A stretch of 64,000 nucleotides of DNA. Origin: Perilla frutescens (Eukaryota; Streptophyta; Magnoliopsida; Lamiales; Lamiaceae). Both the position numbers and the translations under genes were made by a program. The stretch spans positions 70,444,317 through 70,508,316 of the forward strand of contig BRKX01000001.1 in NCBI GenBank assembly GCA_026008535.1. Direction: 5' to 3'. This document shows positions 12,333-24,002 of this stretch, piece by piece; position 1 is the stretch's first letter, and each line of letters opens with the position of its first letter. Under the pieces are notes generated by a model that was not told the origin of the DNA, did not search any database, and worked only from the letters and a program-made list of their open reading frames with translations.

Positions 12333-13089
12333 ATGGGCCAATCCCTCAACAAATCTGGTACAAAAAACGACACGACACTACACGACACGTGTATTTTCAT
12401 GAACGTGAAGTGAGATTGTGCGTGAACGAACTTTTCTTGATGTGCAGGAAGCCATGAGAAGGAGAAGGAAATCGACCGCGTGATCCTCGAAAACTATGAT
12501 AAATACTTCAGCAACACCGAGGATTGGACCTGCGCAGATTTCTACCATGCAATATGCCAAACAGTCGAGTAATTTACTTTCTAACACCGTGTGTCATTTC
12601 AAAATTAAGGAAAACAAACAATAATATTGTTTGCTTGTGCTTTATGAATGTTGGTTATTTCCCAATTGATGTCCTCTACAGAGAAATTAACAGAACCATC
12701 GGTCGCACTCAGTTTCGTGTGCCGGAGAGAAGCGCCCTCGAAAGAGCCTACAAAGTAAAGCTAAAACTTTCAACTCTGATATTTCAATGGTTTTTATGGC
12801 ACAAGAAAATCTCAGATGACTCGATATTCTGTTTCAGAAACACAGTCGGGGCGAGGGGAAGCCGTTAACGGAGGATCAGTTACAGAAACTCTTACGAGAG
12901 GTGATTCTCGACACGGGGGTTAGCAACATAGGAGGGGCAAAAGATATGCTATTTTACCTGTTTGGAGTGCCGGCCACAGCCTTGTTCTTCAAGCAACGCT
13001 TGGCACCGAAGCTGATCCCGAATGATGTTTTCATCCCGGTCATCACTTCTGCTACTGTTTTTCTTCTTGCAAAACTCAACAAATTATGA
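12333..13089 (+). CDS. Small conserved plant protein with hydrophobic C-terminus (unnamed)
   Basis: Four exons at 12333-12357, 12448-12568, 12682-12754 and 12838-13089, all GT-AG and phase-consistent, give 156 aa. The N-terminus MGQSLNKSG has Gly2 and a small polar residue at position 6, so N-myristoylation is conceivable. The middle (EIDRVILENYDKYF, DWTCADFYHAICQTVEEIN) is helical and resembles the degenerate EF-hand layout of small plant proteins that begin MGQ; I see no intact DxDxDG loop. The last ~60 residues are hydrophobic (MLFYLFGVPATALFFKQRL, VFIPVITSATVFLLAKLNKL), suggesting one or two membrane segments. It is convergent with SMG7, whose transcript ends a few hundred bases beyond the stop. 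The gene looks intact and spliced, but I do not know its function; a calcium-binding-like family is only a guess. Confidence 0.82.
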
Positions 13090-13500
13090 TGATTTCAACA
13101 CATTGTATTCCTCGAGCACTATGTTCATGAATTCCTTTTTCAAACCAAATGGAACAAGAGCACCTTCAACTCCTACTTTCAGAATTTCATAGGATAAAAC
13201 AAAGAGATATGCAACAATGAGATAGATAACCAAAAACATGAACAGGAAGGATACCATCAGACATCCAACTAGTTAACATAACAATTTACTTGACAAGGAA
13301 AAGAAACAACCACCTACGAATTTAACGTCTCGATTTTGTAATGAAACCATCAACCACCAGGGTTGAAATACCTTATTGCGTTTATAATCGCATTCTTATT
13401 TAAACCTATCAACCATGACATACTTCAATTATCAAAGAAAATCTCCACGACTCGTCAAATTCCACTTCAGAGCCTTTGTTGACATACCGACGACTGCAAA
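13090..13500. other. Convergent 3' ends of the small gene and SMG7
   Basis: Probable 3'UTR of the plus-strand small gene followed by the far end of the SMG7 3'UTR on the minus strand. No coding region seen. Confidence 0.5.
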
Positions 13501-13518
13501 GACTTAAATCATAAAACT

Positions 13519-14252
13519 TTAGCTTTGGACAATTCTCATCATGGCATTCACGGCAGACACTACACGAAAGGCTTCAGAAGTTAAAACTTCGCCAGCCGCA
13601 AAGGTATAGGATTTGCTAGAATTTCTTTGCATTCCCATCCAGATGACCACCACTGTCCACCATGATCCAAATATCCCTGAAGGCTTATCCAACTGATCCG
13701 ACAAGAGAATGCAATCAAGCTTATAAGATTTCCACAGGCTTCACTTACTGAATTGTAAGCTCCATTCAACCCATCTGGCAAGCTCGGCACAAGCTGCATG
13801 AGCAATAAACAAATCATTCCAAGTAAAAAATAATGTAAGTCTCAATAGGAGATTGAGAGACAGAGAGAGAATTCTGGAGTGGGGTTGGGAGGGAGAGGAA
13901 GGGAGAGACCTATTCAGAAGCAGGTGCCTGCAACACTCCCAGACCAACAATGCTCCATTAAAAACTTAATAACATTGGCCATTTCCCAACAGCGATGGAT
14001 GAAATATAGCACCCAGCCACGGACATTTGCTGCAGAAAATTGGCAACAACCATAATGTATTAGAAAAAATAATAATAGGGTAAGATACTTAAGTGAAGAC
14101 TCTTGAGCTAAGCCAATTACTTGATTTCATTATTCATACTGGCAACTCATAGTTAAATAGGGATTCAGGATTCCCTGGTCAATACACACACACACACATG
14201 CACACAACAAAGAACAGGCATTACCTTTGTCATCTATGCTCCCTTAATCATC
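13519..14252 (-). other. SMG7 3'UTR with probable introns
   Basis: After the SMG7 stop there are good splice signals on the minus strand. A donor ACAAAG|GTAATG lies after 14225 and an acceptor TTTTCTGCAG before 14029 (195-nt intron). Further down an acceptor CTCATGCAG before 13793 and a donor TTCA|GTAAGTG after 13749 define a 45-nt exon. A third acceptor GGATCAG sits before 13692; that last intron would be only 56 nt and is less sure. Introns downstream of a stop codon make an mRNA an NMD target, and SMG7 transcripts are known to be autoregulated by NMD in plants. Confidence 0.55.
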
Positions 14253-17200
14253 TCACACAAAGAAACGACCTTCCCAAAGTGACTGTCCTTGATACTGCTG
14301 CTGCGGCACACCATGCTGTTGGTTCCCATTCTGAAATTCTTTCTGCTGCTCCTCGTAGTGCATCATCTGTTCTGAAAAGGGATAGTCCTGCCACCCTTTC
14401 TGATATTCACTCTGAACTTGCATCGGCACCTGCTTCCCAGGGAAAGGAAAGGTAGCAATTCCGTTTGAGCCATTGCTCTTGCTTGCAGAAGGGAATGCAG
14501 GTATGACTTGATTCACAGAATTACTGAACCCAACACTTTGATTTGATGAAGACAGCTGATACCCATCCAGCCAGCTGTAATCATCTATTTGCGGAATTGG
14601 AGTTTCATTTTTAGGCATGTTGTTGAACGATGCTTCATCCACAGCCTTGGAAGGAACAGAACCAAAACCAGGTGGAGGACCAACGTGTCTAACAGGTCGA
14701 CTCACAGGATTCTTCTTTGAGCCAGGTGGCATGACTGAAGATGGTTTCGTGGCCAGGCCATCCATAGATGCTCTAGAGGACATGATGGAGTCAAACATAG
14801 ATGGCACGCCAGCTTGAGGAATATTAACAGAATAATTATGGCTATGACCAGGATTCACAAATGAGGGGTAAGGAATGGAAACAGCAGCATTTTGAGAAAC
14901 TCCAAACTTATCTTGCAGATCAGGTTTCAGTGAGGATACATTTTCCATCAAGTTCAACTGGGCCAAACCATTCACAATAGGGGAATGCTGAGCATATTCT
15001 ACTGACCACTTTGACATGCTAGGTTGGACTGGTTGCAGATACTGAGAGCTGCCATTAGCAACAGCATTAAAAACATTTGAAACGCTAGGTTGAACTGGTT
15101 GCATGTACTGGGAAGTGCCATTAGCAACAGTGTTAAAAACAGTCGCAGAAGATTTCGTGCTTGCACTCAACACACTCTGCAAGTGAAGCCCATCCTGCGC
15201 AGCAGAGAGAGATCCCATTTCATTCCCAAAATCAATCCTGCTAGTCCCACTAACAGAAGCAAAAATCTCTGGAAAAGTCAATTTTGAAGAGAATTCATCA
15301 ATAATCTTTTCAGTAGCTGGAGGCTTAAATACTATGACCTCATCTTCATCCTCCGCTTCCACACCCTCATCTGTCTTTGGCACAGCACCCAAAGACATTC
15401 GGCCTTCTGCGGAAATATCGAGTGGATTAACCTTTGCACTAGGTTCTAAATGACTGGAGAGCAAGTGATCATCAGAAGCCTGAGGTTCAATACCAAAGAT
15501 GAACTTCTTCATCCTGTCATCAAAATACACTCCATCAGGGCCAACTCGAACGACATTAGCAAGAGCCTTTCCAGCTGCTACAATCCTCTTTACACGCGGA
15601 ATCCTCTCTTTGCTGCCTCCATCACCTCCAAATAAGTGCTTCCGTGAAAAATCAAGGATAAGTTGGGCAGGAAGGAGAGGATGGAATCCTCTCAATTCAA
15701 AATCCTCAGGCAATGCAAGACGATTAGCAGTCTCACTTTCATCATACTTGCTCATATTTGAGAAACATGTCTCGTCTTTATCTTCATTAATCGAGACATA
15801 ACCACTAGACAAGAGCTTGTTCAAAAATATGATACATCCATTCCAGAAAAAAGTTCTTGCATTCACTTGTTTCTCCTCCAGTTCACTACCAACAGCAAAA
15901 TCCTGACAACAGGCCAACCATTCCACAAAAACCATAATCCCAGGTAGTAAATAGCTTAATGAAGGATCAGTCAACTGGTTACATCGCTCAAGAATGCAAC
16001 CCACAAATTCAAATGTAGCAGTGAAAGCATTTTGAAGTAGGACAGAGCGTTGTAGAATATCAGCGTATGATTGGTTCTCATTTTCCCTGCTCACATTGTG
16101 CACAGTAAATATAAGGATTGCAATCATCCTGACGATTGCAAGTCTACATTCAGCAGCATCTGAACCGAAGTTGAACTCCTCATCTGGCCCAGACGAAAGA
16201 AGTTCCGATAAATCATTTTTAACCATAGAGAACACTTCAGGAAAGATTTCCAGGCTACAATCACAACAAAAGAACAAGTGTCAGTTAATGATCATTTTGC
16301 GAATAAAATCTTCAAATACTTCAAATTCACAACCAACCTTGTGCGCGTGAAGAGAATGCCATTCAACCTAACAAATTTTGTGACAAATGCTTTGAGGAGT
16401 TCAGACTTATTAAGCACTCTTTCCTTGACTGCACTAGCCACCAACTTATTCTCCTTCAAAGAAGGCCTCAACTCCCCTTTGCCTTTTCCCTTGCCAGGCG
16501 CCCTTGAAGGTGGCATCTTCACTGCAGGAGCTTTACCATCACCAAGTAATTGGGTGTAATTCTGACGATTCTGTGAAAAAAGGCAAAATGTTAAAGAAAA
16601 TTATGAGGTTTCAATTGTAACTCCATCCATCGTACGATATCTTTCAACAAAACTCTAGTTCAAAATTTCAAAAAACATAGTCAAATTCAAACTAAAAACT
16701 CCATACAAGATTTTTAGAAACTAGCTTATACATGCACGACTCACACGCATGCAGTTAATAGGTCTAGCATCTGCCATATTTTAAACCAGATTTGAGATAG
16801 AAGTTACGACTTGCAGTATCTATGCTCAATTAAAGCATCTCTGGATCTAGTTTCCAGCTGCTGGTCAAGCACATCCATAGTGAAAAATGATTTATAATAA
16901 GTATTCCAAACAATGAGTATAAGTTCAAGTCATTGAACATTATGCCGTCACAATAGTTTAGACACTGGTTTTTACCTTCTCAAACGCAATAATTAAGTTG
17001 TCCCTTGCAGTAATGAATGGGTTGTCCACTGCTAGACTTCGAAAATAGCGATATATTGTCATCACTTCGTCATTCGAATAACCAGCCAGTATAGCAAGCT
17101 GAAAATTGCGAAGGACAACATCAAGTTAGGTAACCAAAAGATTCAACCAATTTAAACATGCACCAAAATAGAAAACAACCAGAAAGCCAAAATATTGATA

Positions 17201-18067
17201 ATTTGCACCTGATGATGTGGATTACCACTTGAAGGCCATAGTGAGGAAGCTTGCAAATAATAACTTGATGCAGCTGCAAAATCCCGGGCTTTAGAATCCC
17301 CTTCCCCATATAAGCTTTTGTAACGAGCAAGATCACCCAAATAGATCAAACAACGATGACATGATATCAAGCCTTTTTTCACCTCTGAAGATTTATTTCC
17401 ATCTTTTGACATTGGGATCTGATTATCTGGATCTTCAGATGAATATCCCAATGGAAGCCCATACCTTGCTCTTATCTTCAACATAAGATCATGATAAAAT
17501 CCAGTAGCCTCAGAGAGGAAGGTCTTGAACTGAGAACGAATCTTTGTAAGTCGATCAGGTCCAGCACGGACTGTCCCTTTCCCATTTTGGGATGCAGCTG
17601 ATCCTGCTGAAGCTAGAGCTGCATTGAAGAGTGACCTAAGCTCCTCAATCCTCCTATAATGCAATTGCCATAGAGCATATTCTATATCATGTTGTTCAGA
17701 AAAAGCATGGTCTTCAAGGAGAATTGCTTCATAATTTTCACGCATATTCTGCCATGTGTTAGGATCTGAGGGGATTCTGGCCTGTGCCGCTTTCCTTCGT
17801 TTGTTCTCCAACTCAACATTCTACAACATGACAAAGAAGCCACACAAGAAAACATCTATTGTTAAAGTTTTTAGCCACAAAAGCACACAAACAGATAAAG
17901 ATGCAATAGTTTTTCTATTGTTACGAGCAAAGAAGAGTATTTTTATCCCCGTGCACAATGCGAGACCAAATAATAAGCCAACTTTAGGAGATTAATACCT
18001 TGTTGAAAAGTCGCTGAACGCGCTCTCTTGAAGGATTCTCTTTGTCGTTATCCATCAGCATGGTCAT
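14253..18067 (-). CDS. SMG7: SMG7-like nonsense-mediated decay factor (EST1 family)
   Basis: Five coding exons at 18067-17999, 17820-17209, 17098-16976, 16570-16338 and 16254-14253, all phase-consistent, give 1012 aa (Arabidopsis SMG7 is about 1060). The protein is a cytoplasmic/P-body NMD effector that binds phosphorylated UPF1 through a 14-3-3-like domain; plant SMG7 is also needed for meiotic exit. The start MTMLMDNDKENPSRERVQR and the following NVELENKRRKAAQARIP, YEAILLEDHAFSEQHDIEYA and LWQLHYRRIEEL match the EST1 N-terminal module (about residues 20-200). The EST1 DNA/RNA-binding region follows to about 550 (GFHPLLPAQLILDF, RIVAAGKALANVV). The C-terminal ~400 residues are low-complexity and rich in N, S, P and Q, ending GQSLWEGRFFV. 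Three in-frame ATGs occur at the start (18067, 18061, 18055). The leader carries uORFs and the 3'UTR carries probable introns. Confidence 0.96.
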
Positions 18068-18074
18068 CTTCCAT
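18048..18074 (-). promoter_or_regulatory. uORF2 of SMG7 (MEDDHADG-stop), overlapping the main start
   Basis: A second upstream ATG at 18074 reads eight codons in another frame and stops at 18048, spanning the main ATG at 18067 and the two following in-frame ATGs. Confidence 0.6.
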
Positions 18075-18132
18075 CGAACAAATATTTGCAAAAGTCAAGT
18101 CCACGCGATAAAGCCCCAGTATAAACAAACAT
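18064..18132 (-). promoter_or_regulatory. uORF1 of SMG7 (22 codons) ending in an ATGA overlap
   Basis: In the second leader exon an ATG at 18132 opens a frame (MFVYTGALSRGLDFCKYLFD, two more residues, then stop) whose TGA (18066-18064) overlaps the first A of the main ATG as ATGA. Confidence 0.6.
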
Positions 18133-18148
18133 CTCCACAAGAATCTGA

Positions 18149-18964
18149 CTGTGAAGTAACATAATAATCAGAAATGAATGGTAAACAAAAAAAAAAAAAA
18201 AAAAAAAAAAAGAAGCTCCAAGCCTCCAACAGTTAATATCTGTGTACACCAAGAACACACTTTCATTTCTCCGCACTTGACACATGCACGGAGTATAATT
18301 AGAGTAGAACTTTGAAAAGAGAACGATGCAAAATCTCGTAATTTCACAGCCGAACACATGCAAGTTTTACAATCTGATTTCTACCCTTTTCTCCTAAATG
18401 CATCAAATTATTTCTCAGCAGCAGCTGCACGTTTCCAAGCCATGAAAAAATAAAAGATGAATGATCATATAATTTAGTCAAATACAGCTCCGGAGAGGAG
18501 GATTAACCGTTTCAAACCAAACCAAAAACATGCGAGTCAAACCCTTGATTCTTAATTTTACTCTAAGATGAAAGGCGTAAAACGCGAAAAGAAAAACAAG
18601 TAACCAAATAAAACTTCACAAAGCAATCGACAGAGAAGCCAACCAATCCCAAACCCTAAATCATATCCATTGACCGACATGGGGCAATTCCTGAAGTGGA
18701 CTTCTAGGTTGAAAATAGGAGGCGAAATGAAAAATACACAAATTTATCAATAAGCATCAACCAACAAGTTTACCAAACTCAAAACCCTAAATTCAACCGA
18801 CTTCACAAATTAATCAGACAACAAGAACAAGCATCAAAAAAACTATGAATGCACAACAACCTTAATCTCCCAACAACAAACTAAAAATCACCAAAAGAAA
18901 CTCACCCCAACAAAAAAACAGCACCAGATCTGCAAAGATCCCCAGAAAAACTGCTATCGATTAC
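18149..18964 (-). other. SMG7 5'UTR intron
   Basis: A strong donor (AATTGAG|GTAATC, exon ending at 18965) and an acceptor (ACTTCACAG before 18148) define an 816-nt intron in the leader. It includes a long poly-A/T run near 18187-18211 and two AAACCCTAA telo-box-like motifs. Not confirmed by cDNA. Confidence 0.6.
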
Positions 18965-19272
18965 CTCAATTCAGACTTCCTATACATTCACATGCACATA
19001 CAGAAACCGAATATAGGGTTTCTAATTAGTGGCTTGGATTTTGGTGGGTTTTCTCTGTTCTTCGAAATTAATAAAAATCTAACGATTTTCCGGTGCCATA
19101 GAATTGTGGGAAGAAGAAGAAAGAAGAAGAAAGAGATGATTTGGTGGAAAGAAAGAGGGAAGGAAGAGAGAGGGGGGGTGACTTTTTTGATTTTGGATTT
19201 TTTGGATTTTATTTTTAATTTAATTTAATTTGTTTGGGCAAAACTTGAAAATCATCGAAGTTTAAAGACTTT

Positions 19273-19282
19273 TTTATATATA
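19273..19282 (-). promoter_or_regulatory. Putative TATA box of SMG7
   Basis: On the minus strand TATATATAAA occurs about 200 bases before a CT-rich leader and about 310 bases before the 5'UTR donor at 18965. A further six-codon uORF (MAPENR) starts at 19099 in the predicted leader. Confidence 0.4.
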
Positions 19283-21249
19283 GTATTTTTCGTGGTGCGG
19301 CAATGACTGTGACTCACCTCTTCAAAAATCAATAGTCTTATCTTAGTCTTTAAATATGGCTCAATACTTAATAGTAATAACTTTATTATTCAAATGTCGT
19401 GTGTTTGAATTATCTTTACTAATTTATACTTGATTCACCCATTGATAATGTATATTAATTTTCTCATTGTTGAAAAAAAAAAAATGACCGTGTATTCATG
19501 TCATGTGTTTGTTTCATTGCTCACCTTTTTTGAAATTAAAAAAAAATGTATTGTTTTTCACAACTTATGTCGTGAAGTATTTTCTATTGTGTGTTATAGC
19601 TCAATGTGAAGTGTTTATCACTAGTTATAATAAAATTATGTATTTTACTAATTTTCCCCTTTTTGGGAAACGTGATGTGATTATTTTGTAGATATATAGA
19701 TTTTGCTATATTATTGAAATTCACTGTCCTTTTAGTCATGATCTCGATTGTTTTTTTTAATTGCCTTGATAGCTCTTGACATGAAGTTATTGTGATGACT
19801 AATTAGTAGTTGCAATAATTTTAGGGGTAGTTTGCAGTTAAGTTTATATGAACCAATTTATTCAGATTTCATTCATAATGGCGACTGATATATTTTGTCT
19901 CCTTGTGTTTATTACATTGGTCATGAAAATATTAGTAGTATTTAGTATTATATATGTGCATGTGTACTAACAAAGTCCATTTGGATAAAATTGTCTTCAA
20001 CTATTAAATGTTGTGTGTTGTGGAATTTAATTACATTAAAAGGCTGAGTAATAGAACAGAATATAATATATATATATATATATATTATAAGCTGATTTTT
20101 TTAAAGTTATATTAACTGCATACGAAACAACCTACAAGAGTTTAATTGTAATGATATATATACAGTAGTCAGTAAATAGTGCATGAAAATGAGAAAATGA
20201 GAAAATGATGATATATTTAATATGTGTGTGTGTGTGTTTAAACATTTTTATTTTGAATTTACTTAAATATTGTTTACCTTATTTAGGTATTAGTGGAACA
20301 CGATTATAAATTTATAATGTAATTAAATTATTGACTTGAATTTTTCATAAATGCACATTAAATGGAAAGGAGACCAAAATACATGTAACGTACGTACCAG
20401 TGTGTGTGTGTGTGTGTTTTTTTGAGGGAAATCCATTATCCACCCCCAAAATCCAAAAAATGAATGTTATTGAGAAATCAATGAATGTGCAGACTACTCC
20501 CTCAATCAAATGGCAATTAGTGCTATGTGTATTTTTTGTTTTATTTAATTTTTCCTTTCCTAAATTTAGGAAATATTTAATGAGAGATTAAAAAATTCCA
20601 AATATCGAGCAGTTGGCTACTTATTTACTTAAGCCAATGTAAAATGGCTTAATTGATCTCGTTTTTCATCATTGCTTGATTGTCTATCTACATATATAAC
20701 CTCAGAAATGAAATTTGATTATTGCATCTAAATTGTCCCATTATTTATTTATTTTTTTTGAGGAAAACATTCACACACTAGTCCTATTCCTATTATCTTG
20801 AATTATAAGTATTTCAATAATTTATCTTAAACAGTAACAGTTAGTTATACCTTTTTACCATTTAACGTTCTTTAACAATAATATAATGATAATCATAATT
20901 CATAAATAAATAAATAAGTTGTGAGTGAATGTGTTTATTTGGCCTTATGCAATGTCAATAGGTATTTCAATCATTTTATTTATTTTTATTTTTTCATTTG
21001 ATCACAAAAAGGAATGACGTATAATTGGGCCAGCCAAATTATTGTCCAAACTTAATAATGAATAAACCCATTCCAATTGGGCTACGCCTCTCGTAGTTTC
21101 GGCCCATTTCGTCAATCACAATAAACATCGTCTATAAATTTTTTTAGTTCCTACTTTTCACTTTTTCTAAATTGAATCATCATGTTTTTATTCATAAAAT
21201 TTAAGTGCCCATCCAATCAATCTTGATAACCAATATCTCACACATGTGA
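19283..21249. other. Intergenic AT-rich DNA
   Basis: No gene seen. It contains short simple repeats: (TA)n near 20067-20086, (TG)n near 20223-20236 and 20400-20418. No recognisable transposon protein. Confidence 0.5.
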
Positions 21250-21258
21250 GTACAAATA

Positions 21259-21619
21259 GGGTAAATTACATTCTGGGCATTTTTTAAAGGGTGGTTCACT
21301 TTTTCAAAATTAATAAAAAAGTATTCATTTTTTTGAAAAAAATTATAAATTTAACATTTAATTAATTTTACGGTTCGAAAATCGTACGTAATTGATTGTA
21401 ATTTAATATTTCTTGATTGGATTATTTTTTTTTTACGTGACTGAGGAAATAGAAATATTAAAATATAATCAATTACGTGTGATTTTCAGACCATAAAATT
21501 AGTTAAATGTTAGACTTGTAAATTTTTTGAAAAGGTAAGAAATTTTTCGTTAATTTTGAAAAAAAAAAGTCATTTTAAAAAAAATCCAAAATATAGGTAT
21601 CAAAGTATAATTTTTACCC
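21259..21619. mobile_element. Foldback Mutator-type MITE with perfect 9-bp target duplication
   Basis: Almost the whole 361 bp folds back on itself: the left arm begins GGGTAAATTACATTCTGGGC and the right arm ends in AATTTTTACCC, with long matching stretches inside (for example CGTAATTGATT facing AATCAATTACG). GTACAAATA flanks it exactly on both sides (21250-21258 and 21620-21628). Nine-base target duplications are the mark of Mutator-like elements. No coding capacity. Confidence 0.85.
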
Positions 21620-22372
21620 GTACAAATATTAGTGTCCTGTGTTCGTATGTTCGTTAGCATAAGAATCACTTTTATAGATAGTAAATTAGTGATGATAAAT
21701 GAATTGTTTGTTATTTGGATTAGCAGTTGAATATTTTATCATCAATGTGATATTTCTCACCCTTAAAAAAAGCAAGATATAGAATTATTCAAATATATTT
21801 ATATTAGAATTTTCTAAACATAAATTCGTTTATTACAGAGTAGAAATACTAGTTAAATCATTTAAGAGATCAAATGAATAACTGATTAAATTTTGTAAAT
21901 TTGATATTTAATATCATTTTTGTTTATTTTGAAAAAATACGCAATTTATAATCAACACGTCAAACTCAAAATACTATTATTATTATTTATATTTTTTTGA
22001 TAATTAAAATAACCCACAACATGTGTCTAATAACTTGCAAACTATACAAATCGAAGACAAATCATACTTAAAAAATTAAATGTGATAGACTCAAACATAA
22101 CAGCATTGATGGATTCATCCATCAAACGGATATATTCACATCCCTGCCGGCAATTAGTTAGGTAATGAAAATGTCACATACATAATAAAATAATTAATTA
22201 CAAGAATGGAATAATAAGCATAATATAAAAGTCACGTACAATGAACCTGTCCGAAAAGGTAAAACTGATACTTATCCCTCTAAATATGGTAAAACTAATC
22301 ATTCTAGTCAATGCTACACATAGTAAATATTATTTTATTTACAAAATTAATAACTTTTTTTAAATACTCATA

Positions 22373-22772
22373 ATTGGATTTAAATTTCCCATTACACTTC
22401 TGTGTGTTTTCACTCCATATTTTATTATAAAATTTATGATTTTAATAATATTTATCATAAAATAAAAAAATCAATTAGAACATAAATAATCATAGTCAAC
22501 ATTTAACAATAAAAAAATGAATTAAAAAAAGTTATAAAATTTAATTTTGAATTAATCAACCATAATAATGAACTATTAATTGAAAATGAAATTTAAATAC
22601 TAAAAACTAATTATAAACCCTAATTTGGTGGGGGGTGAGGGGTGAACCCTAAATAGCAATCTTAAAATTAAATTAAATTAAATTAAAAAAAAAATTATAA
22701 TTGACGAAAAATATGTATAAAAACACATAATTTAAAAATGCAACACAGAAAGTGTAATAGAAAATCATATCG
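22373..22772. mobile_element. Telo-box MITE, copy 1 (about 400 bp)
   Basis: Inverted ends: CCCATTACACTTCTGTG near the left against CACAGAAAGTGTAATAG near the right. The core has AAACCCTAATTTGGTGG and GAACCCTAAATA and a run similar to the copies at 32703, 36741 (reversed) and 57711. Flanking duplication not clear, so the ends are approximate. Confidence 0.6.
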
Positions 22773-22936
22773 TTATTTGTGGGGGGGGTGTGCGCACATT
22801 ATTTTTCTTTTTATGTTTTTTTTAGAGAAAACAAATGGAATTATACTTAGAGCAAACAACGTTTCGTCGGATCAATGCCCGAATGCACATACTCCAGTAT
22901 AGGACCGGTATAAGAAAGAAATTAGAATTACTAGAA

Positions 22937-23230
22937 AGCTAACTTAATGAGAGAATGGGCTACCCCGTTCGTCGTACGCCGAGCCCAACTAAAAATCACT
23001 TGTTCTAATCGATCCGCCTCTCTTCGAATAGACTGACAGACAACAGCCTGATAAGAGAGATCCTCCCTCTTTGAGCAAATGTTTTGATAAACCTTCTCAC
23101 AATCTGTTTCCAAATTATCTATCTGTCACCCCACTCCCTTGCCAAAATAAGTCCTGCTTGGCATGCTAATGCCTCCGCTACCTCCACTTCCACTTGAGTC
23201 AGCATCCTCATGCATCTTGTTACGATCGAC
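22937..23230 (-). pseudogene. Decayed RNase H-like (RVT_3) fragment of a non-LTR retrotransposon
   Basis: On the minus strand the upstream part reads VEVEVAEALACQAGLILARE. After a frame disruption near 23115 it continues METDCEKVYQNICSKRED and ends RRTTNGVAHSLIKLAF before a stop. The order AEALA..., ETDC and the terminal R-R-N-VAH-LAK pattern are typical of the RNase H domain at the C-terminus of plant LINE polyproteins. The N-terminal catalytic part and the reverse transcriptase are absent, so this is a dead 3' remnant. Confidence 0.7.
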
Positions 23231-23601
23231 CACCCTCTAAAATATATTTTAATCTAAAATATGTTGAAGAAATTTGAACAAGTTAGTGCTTACAAGTAGA
23301 CATACATTCTCACTCATGTATATATATTTAAATAGATTGCTAATACTATGCCTGCTAGAAAATTAAAACAAGTTAATCTTGAAATTTTTCTCAAAGAAAA
23401 AAAAAACAAAACATCATTCTTGAAAATTAAATCAAACTTTTCTTTTTTTGCCCAAATTTCATATATTCCCATTGTGATTTAGTTATATAATAAATTAATT
23501 TCTCAAAGTCATATATTTACTCTTTTTATAATAATAAAAAAAATCAAAAGTTACTATTGATCGTATTATGTACTTATTATTTGTTGAATACTTGTCATCC
23601 C

Positions 23602-23602
23602 A

Positions 23603-23646
<44 letters not shown>
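23602..23646. repeat. (ATA)n trinucleotide microsatellite
   Basis: A perfect run of about 15 AAT/ATA units. Confidence 0.95.
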
Positions 23647-23648
<2 letters not shown>

Positions 23649-23795
23649 CAATCATTTTAGAATACCCAAATAGTTGAGATAGTTGAGATTCGTACCGTAA
23701 AAGAAAATGTCTCCAGCTCGAGTCGGGACCCATGGCTGATGGCTCCCATACCCCCTAATAACTTAAAAAAAAGGTACTGAAAATCCCCATATTAT

Positions 23796-23999
23796 TCAGA
23801 CGGCGCAGAAAGCAACGGCGCCGGGGAGCTGCGGCGGCTTGAAAGCCAGCAAAAGGAGTACAGCCATGATGGTGACGGGGATGAGGAGGAACACCATCGG
23901 CGGCGGAGGAAGCGGAGGCAGAACCAACGGTAGAAACGAGAGCGACGCCGTTAACAAAACCATCAAAACTATTCCTCTTGAGCTGAAATATCTAACCAT
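23796..23999 (-). CDS. ARGOS/ARL/OSR-type organ-size protein (short, single exon)
   Basis: A 67-aa protein on the minus strand starting MVRYFSSRGIVLMVLL. It carries the family's OSR core: hydrophobic helix, then LPLVLPPLPPPP, then a second hydrophobic helix (IPVTIMAVLLLLAF) and KPP. Family members sit in endomembranes (ER/Golgi), promote organ growth and dampen ethylene signalling with RTE1. The proline-rich turn between two helices is complete. An in-frame TAG lies 12 nt upstream of the ATG, so there is no N-terminal extension within this exon. The protein is shorter than ARGOS (about 106 aa) and nearest in size to OSR1. The locus is much richer in GC than its flanks, as expected for a retained coding sequence in transposon-rich DNA. 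An upstream untranslated exon is possible. Confidence 0.8.
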   Translation of the reverse strand: MVRYFSSRGIVLMVLLTASLSFLPLVLPPLPPPPMVFLLIPVTIMAVLLLLAFKPPQLPGAVAFCAV

Positions 24000-24002
24000 C
24001 AC

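Noticed and set aside
13519..13704. 61-codon open frame downstream of SMG7
   Set aside because: Lies in the SMG7 3'UTR and crosses a likely splice acceptor; no homology recognised.
13925..13935. GC-AG intron donor in the SMG7 3'UTR (GTTGCAG|GCACC)
   Set aside because: Poor match to the GC donor consensus; not needed by any frame.
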